Below, piece by piece: positions 21,917-34,196 of a stretch of DNA of 64,000 bases (positions within the stretch are counted from its first letter, which is position 1; each line of letters starts with the position of its first letter). The stretch spans positions 38,366,001 to 38,430,000 of the forward strand of contig CM072801.1 of the NCBI GenBank assembly GCA_037013495.1, in the 5' to 3' direction. Below the pieces are notes generated by a model. The model did no database searches. It saw nothing but the letters and a program-made list of their open reading frames with translations, and was not told where the DNA came from. The translations under genes were made by a program, and so were the position numbers. This DNA comes from Hippophae tibetana (taxonomy: Eukaryota; Streptophyta; Magnoliopsida; Rosales; Elaeagnaceae).

Positions 21917-23829
21917 TGAGCGAAAACCGACATCGTCGATTCTTGCCAATACTTTGGTTTTAATATTTATAAAACTCTCGCAAGTGCACGAATCATTTCG
22001 TAGAAAATGATAAGTATACTCCCAAGGTCGATCTAAGGAAGGAATGTGTGTGGTTTTTAATTTATTATTCAAACTTTTAAAAACGAAATTAAATCCTAAA
22101 CATCCTGTCACGATATTTTGGGGTTTTGTGTTTTTAATCTAATTACATAAAATTAAACATAGATTCAATAAACATTTATGCAAATTTTATCATTTATAAT
22201 GGCGGAGTATTTATGGATATAATAACTAAGTTAATTATGCTTGCTCATATTATCTAGGTTATTAAGGATATGAATTGATATTTATTGATTCTCCCTTTTT
22301 TGTATGAATACCACCTTTGGTGGGGTTAGATATTCTTTGTTAACTAAACAAATCAATTAACACCTATGGGTGGGGTTGATAACCAATTTGCTTAATTAAA
22401 TTAATTCCTTTTTCTAAGAGATTGAAAATGAACCATTTAAATGCCACCTTTGGTAGGGTTAGATAGTTTAAACTTTATTCAAGGTGTCCAAATTAAACCT
22501 AAAAATTTAGTTATCCGAGTACTAACTTTCAAGTTTTAAAACCACTACCGAAAACATGTTGTCAATACATTTTCAGATAATAATTCTTATAAAAACTTTT
22601 GAAATAGAGCTTCACTCTAACTACCGGACGATTGTACCATCAAATAAAAGAGCACTACTCTAAATCAGACCGAATAACTAAACCTTAAAATCTAATTTTC
22701 AGGTTTAAGTTTGTAATGAAAAGTAATATATTTCTCTCTAACATTCTTAATATAAAATCTTGAATAAAAACAAAATCAATTCATTTTAGAGATTTTTACC
22801 TATTTAATATTTCGCAAGCATAACAACGTCATTATTACATCATGTTTACTAAACAGCCAGCACAGTTAAATTTAACCACAGACAAATTAAATATAACATG
22901 TAAGAATAAAGCATAAAAATAACTGTAAAGAAAATAAAATCCTTACGAAACTTCGACGCTATTCCCGTTGCTGGAAAAACTCCAAGCGGAATTTGCACTC
23001 CCATTTATTGAATCAAAAAGCTAAAAAATTACAAAAATATAACTAGTTCTTCCCTAAAAAGGAAGAACTCTAAAACTAAGAGAAATTAACTAAGAAAAGC
23101 TAAAAACTAAGAAAACATAAGAAAAACTAAAAATCTAAGAAAAGAGAGAAAGAAAGAGAGAAAAGAATGTATTTGGAGGTGTTGAAGGTGTGGTTTGAAG
23201 TGAAGGGTATTTATAGGTGAGGATGGAAAGAAAAAAATGAGTAAAAAAATGTTTAAAAAATGTAAAAACGCATAATGGAAATGCTGAGGTCATTGATGAC
23301 GTCAGCATGACGTCATGGGGACAGCTGCACGTGAAAAATGGGGCGAAAAGGCGTCGGCGCGCGCGGAAGGGCTGTTGGGCGCGCAGGGCGCGCGTGGGAG
23401 GCTGTCGCTGCGCGCAGCAGCGCACGCGTGAACAGTAGCCGCGTGCTGGGGCGCGCGTAGATTGGAAGGATGGCGCACGTGGGTGCGCACGGGTGTGGGC
23501 GCTGGGGCGCGCGGCTGGTCAGCTGGGCACGATTTTCTCCTTTTTGACATTTTTGACCTTTTTGTACCATTTTGTCCAATTTTTCCATATTTGTTGACCT
23601 TTCCCCATTTATTTATTAATATATTTGTGATGTATTGCTTCAAGTATTCCTCTTTGAGTCTTTAAGTTAAATTTTTAAGCCAAAATACCTGAAAAACAAT
23701 AAAAATACCCGTGATTCCGAAAAAGACAAATTTATATAAATATATGATAAAACATATAAATATATATATTTTTAATCAATTAATGTGCATAAAATCATGG
23801 TTATTTTAGTGCTTTTTGAGCACTCATCA
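21917..23829 (-). repeat. 3' LTR of copy C
   Basis: Family LTR of about 1.9 kb with TATAAATA (23208-23215), triple palindromes TGACGTCA, TGACGTCA and TGACCTCA (23308-23315, 23297-23304, 23285-23292), G-box (23328-23333) and a GC-rich island (about 23340-23530). Confidence 0.9.
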
Positions 23830-26145
23830 CAACCCCCAACCAGCTTCTTGCTAGTCCCTTAGCAAGAGAAGCGATAAAAACTAAAAATTAAATTATCCTA
23901 AATCAATTTCGTAGATTGAAACGGTTGCATTTAGCCTATGCAACAAGCCTTTAAACCCCTAGGTTGCCCTAGTGGACGAGTTTGAGTCTCGTGAGGGTTT
24001 TCGGTAATGATACCCACAAACATTGAACTAAATGTAAAAATAAAAACAATCAAATCAAAAACTAAAATTACAACAAAATTAATTTAAGAATAAAAGAAAA
24101 CAACATATCACAAAAATATCTCATACTTTTTAATCTCCTTTAAGATCATAATTAAAATCTCAAGCATAAGTTATTTTAATCTTTTTAAACAATCATGATT
24201 TTATTATAATAATTAGTCGAAAATCATTTTCATATTTCATATAAAAAATGTATCAATTTAATTTTACCCAATTTCAGTGTCATGAATCAGAATTCGCTTC
24301 GACTCTATTCCTCACAAGTCAATACTCTCAAAACACTGAATCCTATGGGTTCAAACACTCATACTAATTTATATGCGAAAGAGTTGATGTATAGAAATGA
24401 ACTAATATGTTCGCATATGTATAAAGAATAAAGGCTCAAAGTGTTATTTTAACATTGATCTCATGAAAGGAATTGAATGTATAAATTATAAAGATATCAT
24501 ATATAAAAATTATTTTCATGCATAAATGAAACTCATTAAGAAAGAATTTCAAGATATATGCTTTTTACAAATGAAGAAATTGCAATGACTTTTTAGGGAA
24601 TTACTTCCTATATCTTTTTGTAATTAGCCTGTACTCACAACTTTGTAGGCAATGTGGGTCATAGTATGTAGATGATACTATATATATTTTTTATCTCTCT
24701 ATTTTTTCTGTAGATATTTTTCAATATATGTATTTTTTTTAGAGAGTCAACCCATGTACAGATTGTACATTTTTTTAGGATTTTGGTGAGTGGTTTATTT
24801 TGTGGCTTTTCTGTTTGATCTTGGTTTAGGTAACCCGAGATATGTCTTTTTTTGTTTTTGTAGCAGTCATGCATAAATGAGATATAAGCATATACTATCA
24901 ATTTCTACTCAAATAATTTAATCTAAGCAAAAATAATAATCAAAAATATATGATACTCTATTAAGATGAGAAAAAATTCATACATTTAATGCTAATACCT
25001 ATAGAGATCATCTAAAAATTTGAATAAATAAGAAATGTGTTTGGAGTAGAAAAAATATATATTTCACTATGAATAAAAGATATTAGGCTCAAATTATATC
25101 TCACAAGGGTAATCTCCACTAAAAAAAAATTCATAAACACCGATTTTGGGTTTAATATAATTTCCACATTTTATCAAGAAATACTATTTATGACAAAAAC
25201 TAACTAATTATCAAAAGTAATTACAAAATATTTCATGATATGTTTTCAAAAATTAATCTAACAGTACAAAAGACTTAACTATTTACTTAAATTTGATTTA
25301 AAGAAATGATAAATTTTTTGTGAGAAAATATTTTTTTTATTTTTTTATTTCAAAAATTACTAAATAAAACAAAAATAAAATCAAAGACAAAAAAAATGAA
25401 AATGTGAACATAAATTTTTTTTTAATTTTTAAATTGTTAAATCTTTTTTTTTTAATTAGGCATGGTAACTTTTCACCACCCCCAACCTAGAACTTACATT
25501 GTCCTCAATGTAACAACTGTAAATTAAAGATAAAGAGAAAAGAGAAGAAAGATTACCTATTTCCTGAGAATGTGTAAGTAGTAATGGAGAAATGCAGGTG
25601 CATTCATCATATTCATCATTTAAAGTGTATACAGACAGATCGCTGTGAACTTCTAACATCTCAACAAATATTTTTAATTTTAACAATTTAAAAATTTATT
25701 AAACTAAAATAAACAATAAAATTAAGTAATTAAAAGAAATAACAGAAAATTACCTAAAATGATGGGTTGCCTCCCATCCAGCACTTAGTTTAACGTCTTA
25801 GCAAGACGTAACTTGGGGATTGCCTTTTAAGTAAACTCAATGTCCCCACATCATTGAGTCAATCAAACCTACAAGTAAGACAAGGTTGTCTACCTATACT
25901 GTTTCAAACATGCCCTATTGATTTTCAAATTTTTCTGTACCAAAAACTAGGGACATGCTTATGGGTTTTAGATAACCCACATCTAGGTGCAAATCAAATA
26001 ATTAAGGCATCAAAACACGATTGTACCTAGATCAAACAAAGAAACTAACTCTTGAGATTGTAATTAAAACTTTAAAATTTTGGAGATAGTTTCAGTATTT
26101 TTTTTAAGGTTAAAATAACATAATCAGTATTAACCAAGAGTGCTC

Positions 26146-26254
26146 CCAGGAAAGAATGGTGGGGCAAAGGCTCCTTAAATACCATCCTCCTAGACAGAGC
26201 AACGTTCCCAGGAAAGACTAGTGGCACAAAGGCTTCCAAGAACTAGTCTCCTAG
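26146..26254 (-). other. Leader double hairpin, copy C
   Basis: Hairpins at 26208-26254 (upper stem GACTAGT/ACTAGTC) and 26146-26193 (upper stem GGATGGT/ACCATTC, one G-U pair). Both have the lower stem CTAGGA/TCCTGG. Confidence 0.7.
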
Positions 26255-26284
26255 ACAGAACTCCCTTAGATCTTTACTTTTCAT

Positions 26285-26625
26285 GCTATTAAAATTAAGT
26301 TAATTAAGTTCAGTTAAGTAAAAATCTAAGTTAATTAAGTTAATGAAAATCTAAGTTAATTAAGTTAAGTTAATTTAAAAAGCTAAGTTAGTTAAGTAAA
26401 AAAAAAATCTAAGTTAATTAAAAAGCTAAGTTAATTAAGTTAATTTAAGTAAAAATGTAAGTTAATTAAGTTAAGTTAAAAAAAATCTAAGTTAATTAAG
26501 TTAGGTTAATTAAAAATCTAGGTTAATTAATTTAGTAAAAATCAAAGTTAATTAAGTTAATTGAAGTAAAAATCTAAGTTAATTAAAAAAAATCTAAGTT
26601 AATTAAGTTAGGTAAAAATTAAGAG
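26285..26625. repeat. AT-rich tandem repeat of TAAGTTAATTAAGT type
   Basis: More than a dozen imperfect units of about 15-30 bases built on CTAAGTTAATTAAGTTA, followed by A-rich sequence to about 26770. Found only in copy C, in the leader. Confidence 0.7.
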
Positions 26626-27294
26626 AAAAAAAAATAGTTAAAGAAAAGAAAGAAAAAAAATAATAAAAAAAAATAAAATTAATAAAATTAAATTAAATTA
26701 AAAATTAAAAAAGGTAAAAAAAAAATAAAAAAAAATAGAGAAAGGTAAAGGCAAATAAAATTAAATTTTTTTTTAAATATATATTTTTTTTCATTATTAT
26801 TTTTATTTAACAGAAATAAAATTAAGATTTTAAATAAAAATAAAAATTAAATGAAAATTTAAAAAGTAAGTTTTTTTTAATTTTTTAATTTTTTTGTTAA
26901 TTTTTTTTATTTTTAATTTAAAAATTATTTAAGTTTTTAATTTTTATATTTTTTTACTATTCATGAACGGTAATTTTATTTTATTTTACTATTCACAAAA
27001 AAAAATTAGTTTTAATTTTTTTTTACTATTAATGAACGGTAATTTTATTTTACTATTAACGCTATATTATTTATTTATTTTAAAAATTTTAATTTTTTTA
27101 CTATTCATGAACAGTAAAATTTTTTACTTCAAATTTCAAATTTCTAAATTATTTTACTAAAAAAAAGAAATTTTATTTTTATTTTTATTTTTTATGAAAT
27201 TTGAAATTTGATTAAAACAAAAAAATCACAATTATTTACAGCACAAAAATGTTTTTTAAAATTTTGATAAATAATTTAAAAACATCTATTCCTT

Positions 27295-27352
27295 CCCCGG
27301 CAACGGCGCCAAAAACTTGATGAGATTGATGCCATCCCTGACAACGGCGCCA
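27295..27352 (-). promoter_or_regulatory. Two adjacent tRNA-Asp primer-site sequences in copy C
   Basis: Primer-site sequence appears at 27336-27352, next to the LTR, and again at 27295-27311, about 41 bases away, each preceded by CAAGTTTT. The inner one is the closer match to TGGCGCCGTTGCCGGGG. Confidence 0.8.
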
Positions 27353-27358
27353 AAAACT

Positions 27359-28703
27359 TGATAAGTGAAAACCGACATCGTCGATTCTTGCCAATACTTT
27401 GGTTTTAATATTTATAAAACTCTCGCAAGTGCACGAATCATTTCGTAGAAAATGATTAGTATACTCCCAAGGTCGATCTAAGGAAGGAATGTATGTGGTT
27501 TTTAATTTATTATTCAAACTTTTAAAAACGAAATTAAATCCTAAACATCCTGTCACGATATTATGGGATTTTGTGTATTTAATCTACTTACATAAAAATA
27601 AACATAGATTCAATAAACATTCATGCAAATTTTATCGTTTATAATGGCGGAGTATTTATGGATATAATAACTAAGTTAATTATGCTTGTTCATATTATCT
27701 AGGTTATTAAAGATATGAATTGATATTTATTGATTCTCACTTTTTTGTATGAATACCACCTTTGGTGGGGTTAGATATTCTTTGTTAACTAAACAAATCA
27801 ATTAACACCTATGGGTGGGGTTGATAACCAATTTGCTTAATTAAATTAATTCCTTTTTCTAAGAGATTGAAAATGAACCATTTAAATGCCACATTTGGTA
27901 GGGTTAGATAGTTTAAACTTTATTCAAGGTGTCCAAATTAAACCTAAGAATTTAGTTATCCGAGTACTAAGAGAAATTAACTAAGAAAACATAAGAAAAA
28001 CTAAAAATCTAAGAAAAGAGAGAAAGAAAGAGAGAAAAGAATGTATTTGGAGGTGTTTAAGGTGTGGTTTGAAGTGAAGGGAAGGGGGTATTTATAGGTG
28101 AGGATGGAGAGAAAAAATGAGTAAAAAAATGTTACAAACATGTAAAAACGCGTAATGGAAATGCTGAGGTCATTGATGACGTCATCATGACGTCATGGGG
28201 GCGGCTGCACGTGAAAAATGGGGCGAAAAGGCGTCGGCGCGCGCAGAAGGGCTACTGGGCGCGCAGGGGCGTGCGCGGGAGGCTGTCGCTGCGCGCAGCA
28301 GCGCACGTGTGAACAGTTGCCGCACGCTGGGGCGCGCGTGGATTGGAAGGCTGGCACGCGCGGGTGTGGGCGCTGGGGCGCTTCGTTGGGCGCGCGGCTG
28401 GTCAGCTGGGCACGATTTTCTCATTTTTGACCTTTTTGACCCATTTTGTCCAATTTTTACATATTTGTTGACCTTTCCCCATTTATTTATTAATATATTT
28501 GTGATGTATTGCTTCAAGTATTCCTCTTTCAGTCTTTAAGTTACGTTTTTAAGCCAAAATACCTGAAAAACAATAAAAATACCCGTGATTCCGAAAAAGA
28601 CAAATTTATATAAATATATGATAAAACATATAAATATATATATTTTTAATCAATTAATGTGCATAAAATCATGGTTATTTTAGTGCTTTTTGAGCACTCA
28701 TCA
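27359..28703 (-). repeat. 5' LTR of copy C (shorter than the family LTR)
   Basis: Family LTR with both ends present, about 0.6 kb shorter than its partner. TATAAATA at 28089-28096, triple palindromes at 28165-28195, G-box at 28208-28213 and a GC-rich island at about 28215-28420. Confidence 0.88.
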
Positions 28704-29823
28704 GGCATCTAGCATAAATGATGGATGGACTGTGCCACTCCCTATAGAAATTTCTGGTGTAAACCTCGGCCAAACTTATATATTTATCTAGTGCATATTG
28801 CAACTATTTGAATATCAAATGATCGATTTAAGTATAATTCAAGTATGGACAAGGTGAGTCGTCAATCTATTTATTTTTCTTTCAATTCTATAGAACATAT
28901 ATAATGAATTTATATCATCTAATTATATATATATATATATATATCTTTTATATAGGGCGTGCTATTATCGATTTCAACATAATCACTCATCACATTTAGC
29001 AATATTCTATGATTCTTCATATGTCAATCAATATCAAGAGAAGGATATTTGCATCAGAGCTAAACAATTATGTGATAGGGCATTAACGCTTAACAAAAAT
29101 CAAAAGTTGATAATCTCTTGGCCATTAAGGTTTGAACAAGGCCAAGATCATTGGATGTTTGTAATCATTGATCTGTTCAATAATCATGCTTGGTACTGTG
29201 ACTCAGCTTCCATAGAACTGAGTAAAGATACAAAAGCAGTTGTTGAAATGTAAGAGTTATGGCTATATATTAGTTTCTTCTATTATGTTTTTGTAATATT
29301 TAATAAAAACTAACCGTTTTAAACCTTGATAGGGCATGGAAGTTGTGGAACAAGTTTAGGGGCATTACCCTTAAAACATGTCATAAGCTTATATGGACAA
29401 AAGTTATGGTATGTACAAGCGAAAATTAATAATTTTACAATTGAATATTAAAGATGTTCGAATATGAAAAATCATGTACACTTGTTTTTTGTAGGTTCCA
29501 CAAAAAATAATGGAGTCATGTGTGGTTATTATATCATGAAGTTTATGAGCGAAATCATCACAAATATCAAAATTCCAATTGATGATGTGGTAATATGTGT
29601 TACCCATATACGGAAAAGTTTTTAACATATTTGAGTTATTTTTTGTAAATAAATGAAATTACATTCTTATTTTGATTTTCAATACATGTAGTTCTTTGGT
29701 TGGAACAAGACGGGCTACGACCAACAATATTTTGATGATTTACGAGAGGAATGGGCAGAACACATGGGTCAAATTATATTATCATAAGAAGAATCAGGAG
29801 AAGATTCTGATGATCTTGAATAG
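28704..29823 (+). pseudogene. CACTA-1 second gene, 3' part: Ulp1-like (C48) cysteine protease
   Basis: Exon-like pieces at 28704-28850, 28956-29250, 29333-29409, 29495-29589 and 29692-29823, mostly with GT/AG edges. The second holds ACYYRFQHNHSSHLAIFYDS and the catalytic His and Asp settings DHWMFVIIDLF and HAWYCDSASIEL. The fourth piece should hold the catalytic Cys, as in the sister copy at 39165 (NNGVMCGHYVMKFM), but a small indel shifts its frame. A stop also interrupts the first piece. The gene ends at TAG 29821-29823. CACTA and Mutator elements of plants are known to carry such SUMO-protease-like domains; their role in transposition is not settled. Confidence 0.8.
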
Positions 29824-30623
29824 CATATGATAACATAACAGTAATTTTTTAATGATTTAATTTCTCAATCTATTCCTGTGTCTGAAGTTCCTTGTTTGAT
29901 GGATGATTATATGCTCATGTATTTAGGAGAATGCATTGCTTTATGGACCTATTTTTGGCTCAAACTACATCTCATCTCTCTTGCCTACTTTCCTTATGAC
30001 AATAATTAGCACTTTATTAATCATTTGTCTATAAATATGAAGTTATGTGGAATCTCTGCTAGTATTTTTAATGCTATAATGAGCTCTAAATATGAAATCA
30101 GGTGTAACTCTGATTTGTTTCTTGGTTTGTATGAGTTTTGGTGCCCATGAATGAGTTCGTCGAAGGGTTATATCACTCCGATGTCGTTGTGGTAATCTCG
30201 TTTTGATGGTAATATTTATAATGATTTAATTTCTCTATTCGTATGTCTCTGAAGTTTAGATTTTTATTTGATGGATGTTTAGGGGAATGAATTGTTATAT
30301 AAATCAGCTATTTTTTGTCTAGTTTCTTTGTCATAATGCTGGTGATTCTAAGCCAACCAAGCTTTCTCGCACAATTCAATTACACTTTGACGACATTATT
30401 TTATTTGTTATTTAAGTTAACTATGTATTGTATATACATTATTTGTTTTTTTAATAAATTTAATTATCAAGTAATTAATTATATTTAAATTTTTAATTAT
30501 TTATATTATAGTTTTTTATGCCATATATATTGAATATTGAATACGAAAAATTAGAATAAAAATAAAAAAAAATCATAAAATGTATATGTAAAGTCGGTTC
30601 ATGACGTGAAAACTTAATGTCCA
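29824..30623 (+). other. 3' untranslated part of CACTA-1 with a plant-mobile-domain remnant
   Basis: Between the Ulp1-like gene and the right terminal repeat. Around 30040-30150 one frame reads FNAIMSSKYEIRCNSD then FLGLYEFWCP, the same piece of plant mobile domain as in CACTA-3, but shorter. The far end carries AAAGTCGGTTCA near 30591, the subterminal motif. Confidence 0.65.
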
Positions 30624-30637
30624 TTTTTGTAGTAGTG
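30624..30637. repeat. Right terminal inverted repeat of CACTA-1
   Basis: TTTTTGTAGTAGTG, the exact reverse complement of the left end, followed by target duplication TTT (30638-30640). Confidence 0.93.
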
Positions 30638-30640
30638 TTT

Positions 30641-30911
30641 TCTTTTTCTTTTCAACTCAACACCTTCAAACTTATTTAAAAATTTATTTATTTTCTTTTT
30701 ATAGGGATAGTAGTGTTGTGAGTTTATTTTATTTTATTTTATTCTTATATATTTTTTTATGCATCACCTTTCATCTAACTCTTTAATATTACACATGATT
30801 TCACATACTAACAAGCTAAAGGTGTTAAGCTAGGTGATACATTTAGGTTAGGCTCAAATTTGGTTTAAAGATATAAATTTTATCAAAATAGACTCAAATA
30901 AGTGACCAAGG

Positions 30912-30949
<38 letters not shown>

Positions 30950-31750
30950 GGCTAGCTTGAAAGGCTCGATTGATTCAACTAAAACCTAAATCATTTCTCA
31001 AACTAAATATTGTCTAGGATTTTATGTTAAGGGATGATAAATAGATTGTAAAACATGGAAGACTCATAAGATATAATATTATCCATATCAAGTATTTTCC
31101 AAATAAGCCCATCAAAAAATTAATCACATGCATTTTGTATTTATAATGAATCATTTCAATCCAAAATAAGCAATCATTCTACATGGTTAATATAAGTATC
31201 TCAACAATTGCCTGCTAGATTCCTTAACGTAGTCAAGACAGTCAATTCTATAATTGGGTTCATGTATTTATTATCTAACATGCATGCATTTGGTTCCAAT
31301 ATATTCATCAATTTTTGCCCATGACCAACATCATAACTAAAATAAGGATGATAAATTAATAGCTAATGTAGAGAACAAAATTTCCTCCCTACACTTGAGT
31401 TTCACATTGCCCCATGGGTAAATAGTAAATTAAAATAGTGGAATCTAAAGAAAACTCCTGTGACAGTAGCATAGCGTACATCCAAAGTCTTTTCACGTAT
31501 TATGCAATTGCCCTATACTCTTATTTCCAACAAAACATGAAAAACATAAGTAATAACACGTTTTGTTTTCTTCCAACAAGTACCACGTTTAATGTCTTTA
31601 GCTAGATAATCACATAAATTCTTAAGGTGGATCCACAAATTTAGCATTTCCAGTAGTATTTGGAGCTCTTCCATATCCTCACTCCTTTCTTGGACTTTTT
31701 ACTATAACTTTGAGCAATGATTTCACTTTGAAGGTTCTCCACTGTATACC
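30641..31750. other. Intergenic spacer with a (TA)n tract
   Basis: AT-rich sequence with a TA microsatellite at about 30914-30943. I see no gene; it may hold further decayed retroelement sequence. Confidence 0.5.
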
Positions 31751-33473
31751 TCCTATTAGATGACATGTCCTCGTCATTACTATCCAAGTAATAGCACTTC
31801 TTCACCAAAACTCATTTTTTATTTTTCTTTTAATATCCTCGAACCCTTCTTTTCTTATTCTCAATGTTATCTTCCTTTTTTTTCTTGGTTTAGTACTGCA
31901 TTCACTTCCTTTATTTTCCTGAAGTTATTGAGATTCTCAAAATATTTAAGAACTTTGAGAGTGACTTCCTCTTTTTTGAATCTCATTATGAACACCCCTA
32001 TTTTCACATTTATTAAAGTCTTCTTTATAGCTAGGAAAGGTCCCTAAAAAAATAAGTAACATTGTTCATTTCCATGTTTATGATAATAAAATCTGCCAAG
32101 AATATAAATTTCTCCACCATGATCAATACATCTTCCACTATCCCTAATGACTTCTTGATTGCATCATCTACCATTTGTAGGATAAAAATATGTTACTTTA
32201 GGTTCACCAAACTCAAGTTTTCCAAAAATTGAATTGGACATAACGTTCATACTTGCTCTATGGCTAGAATGTGTATTGTCAAAGTGTAGACTACCAATTG
32301 TACATGGGATTATAAATCTCCATGGTTCTTTTAGCTTGGGATGTAATTTTATTTACAAGATAGTACAACCCTCTCCAGTTAAAGGTATTGTACTATAATA
32401 TTTTAGTGTTCTCTTCTTAGATAGAAGTTTTTCAAAAATTGAAGGTAAGAGGGTATTTTCATTAAACCATCAATAAACTGTATACTTACGTGTAAATTCT
32501 TAAGCATATCAAAGAACTTAGAAAATTGCATATCTATTTTTTGTTTAAGAAGTCGTTGGGGGGAAAGATGAGATGGGAGTGCATAAGGTACCTTTCTTTC
32601 TTATGGATATCTCTCCAATAGATTTCACCACCTTTTTCTTTGATTCTATAATAACCCTTTTCCTCTTCCACTACTTTAATTTTCTTTTATATGTGTTTCC
32701 AAACCATTCCCAAATACAGTGCAGGTTCTTAACATAATTGCATTGCATTATTCCTTATTGGGACTCTTGGGATTCACATGGGTGTCACTTGGTAGCTTGC
32801 CTTGGGGTATTTGACTAATAGTTTGAGCTAGTTAGCCTATTTGTACTTCTAAGATTTGAATGAAGACTCCATATGTAGATTTTGAATGATCCACCTTAGA
32901 ATTCATTGATTGCATAAAATCCTTCAACATCCCCATCAAAGCACTTGTGTTATTTTTAATAGTAGATTTATTTTCTTGATTTTTTTAATGTTGTTATTGT
33001 TGGAAATCAAGTGGTGAAAATTATTGGCAATTAAATTGGCTACCAACTTGATTGTTGCTAAATGAAAAATTGGGGCGATGTCTCCAACCTCAGTCATAGG
33101 TGTTGAATATGGGTTCTCTTGTTAATTTGAGTTATTAATATAATTACAACTTTAGAAACACATTTTCAAATACTTTAATTGAACGGGGTTCATTAAAGTA
33201 GTCACAAATAGTAAATGGACTTTATACCATATTTACCCCCAATTGGCCCAATATCTAACTTATTAGATAGCCCTAACAATACAACTTATTAGATAGCCCT
33301 AACAATACATCAATAGTCTATGTTTGCAATGCTGTAATGGTATCCACATCCACTATTCTGTATTTTTTCTTTGGACGAAGCCTATCCACATGCATTAAAG
33401 GACCTCTAGCAGCATAATCTATTATCATTTTTTGTTACCTCAACAATTCATTTTAGAATGTTTATACCTATAA

Positions 33474-33980
33474 TCAAGTAGGAAGATCATGATATGGGAA
33501 CCTCCTTAATACATTCCCATGTTTCATAAAAAGATTCACCATTAAATTGTTGAAAATAGTTGATGTAATTTTGAATTTAGTTGTCTTTAACGGTAGGATA
33601 TACTTATCCAAAACTTTCTGAGCTAGTTGGTCCCAGTTACTAATGGATCCTGCTAGTAATAATTGTAACCAAGCCTTAGCTTTTTCCCTTAGTGAGAAAG
33701 GAAGCAAAGAAAGGCATATTGAATCATTAGAAACACCATGCATCTTGAAGATGTTATTAATCTTCAAGAATGAAGCCAAATGAAAGTTAGGATCATCATT
33801 GACTAGTCCTGAAAAATGATTTGTATATACCATTTGAATGACACCTAGCTTCAGTTCAAAGTTGATAGCATTGATGTTGGGTCTAATAATAATTATTAAG
33901 ATCCATCCAATTTTGGGATAATGAAATCCATCAAAAGGTTTAAGGACTATAAATGCATGTTGATCAATATTTTCTATCAT
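33474..33980 (-). pseudogene. Athila-type gag remnant (older family)
   Basis: The 168-residue open piece has the Athila gag signature: FELKLGVIQMVYTNHFSGLV, then LSLLPFSLREKAKAWLQ with an acidic/aromatic continuation SISNWDQLAQKVLDKY. It differs strongly from gag1 and gag2 of copies A-D. Broken. Confidence 0.8.
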
Positions 33981-34196
33981 AATTCCTTGTTGATGATATG
34001 GTAACCTTTATCTTCTTAATCGATGTAGAGTTTTTTATATCTCTAGATCAAAATGTTCAAGAATATCATTGGTCAACCTGGGCATATAAAACATACAATA
34101 AAACAAAAATTGATAGGACTAAACTAGAGTAGTATTGGTCTCTATTGATATCCTTTACAAAGTAATTAAAACTCCCTAACTACGATGCCAACAACT

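Larger units (their letters stand above)
23830..27358 (-). other. Internal region of copy C (non-coding)
   Basis: It holds the polypurine tract next to the 3' LTR (23830-23841, sense GGTTGGGGGTTG), the conserved 3' region, the internal polypurine-like tract and hairpin (25469-25511), the post-pol double hairpin (25761-25809), about 250 bases of unplaced sequence, the leader double hairpin, a TTAATTAAGTTA-rich tract and the primer site region. No coding frame is visible. Confidence 0.8.
21773..28703 (-). mobile_element. Athila-lineage copy C, short and without gag or pol, inserted in CACTA-1
   Basis: On the minus strand: 5' LTR (27359-28703), primer site region, leader with the double hairpin (26146-26254), the post-pol double hairpin (25761-25809), the 3' non-coding region and the 3' LTR (21917-23829). 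The internal part is only about 3.5 kb and has no gag or pol frame, so it is a non-autonomous derivative that would need proteins from relatives such as A, B or D. The two LTRs differ by roughly 3-4% by eye over their first 290 bases, suggesting an age of the order of a million years or more. Broken. Confidence 0.88.
15350..30637 (+). mobile_element. Complete CACTA (En/Spm) transposon, CACTA-1, with a nested Athila copy
   Basis: The ends are CACTACTACAAAAA (15350-15363) and its exact reverse complement (30624-30637), flanked on both sides by TTT, the 3-bp target duplication expected for this superfamily. Total span is 15.3 kb; without the inserted Athila copy C (21773-28703) it is about 8.4 kb. 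It carries a subterminal array, a TNP2 transposase gene and a second gene with a Transposase_24-like part and a Ulp1 (C48) cysteine protease part. Both genes have stops or frameshifts, so the element looks non-autonomous, though its ends appear intact. Confidence 0.93.

Noticed and set aside
31760-32047. 95-codon plus-strand frame rich in Phe and Ser.
   Set aside because: It is the opposite strand of the protease region of the old Athila-like fragment.
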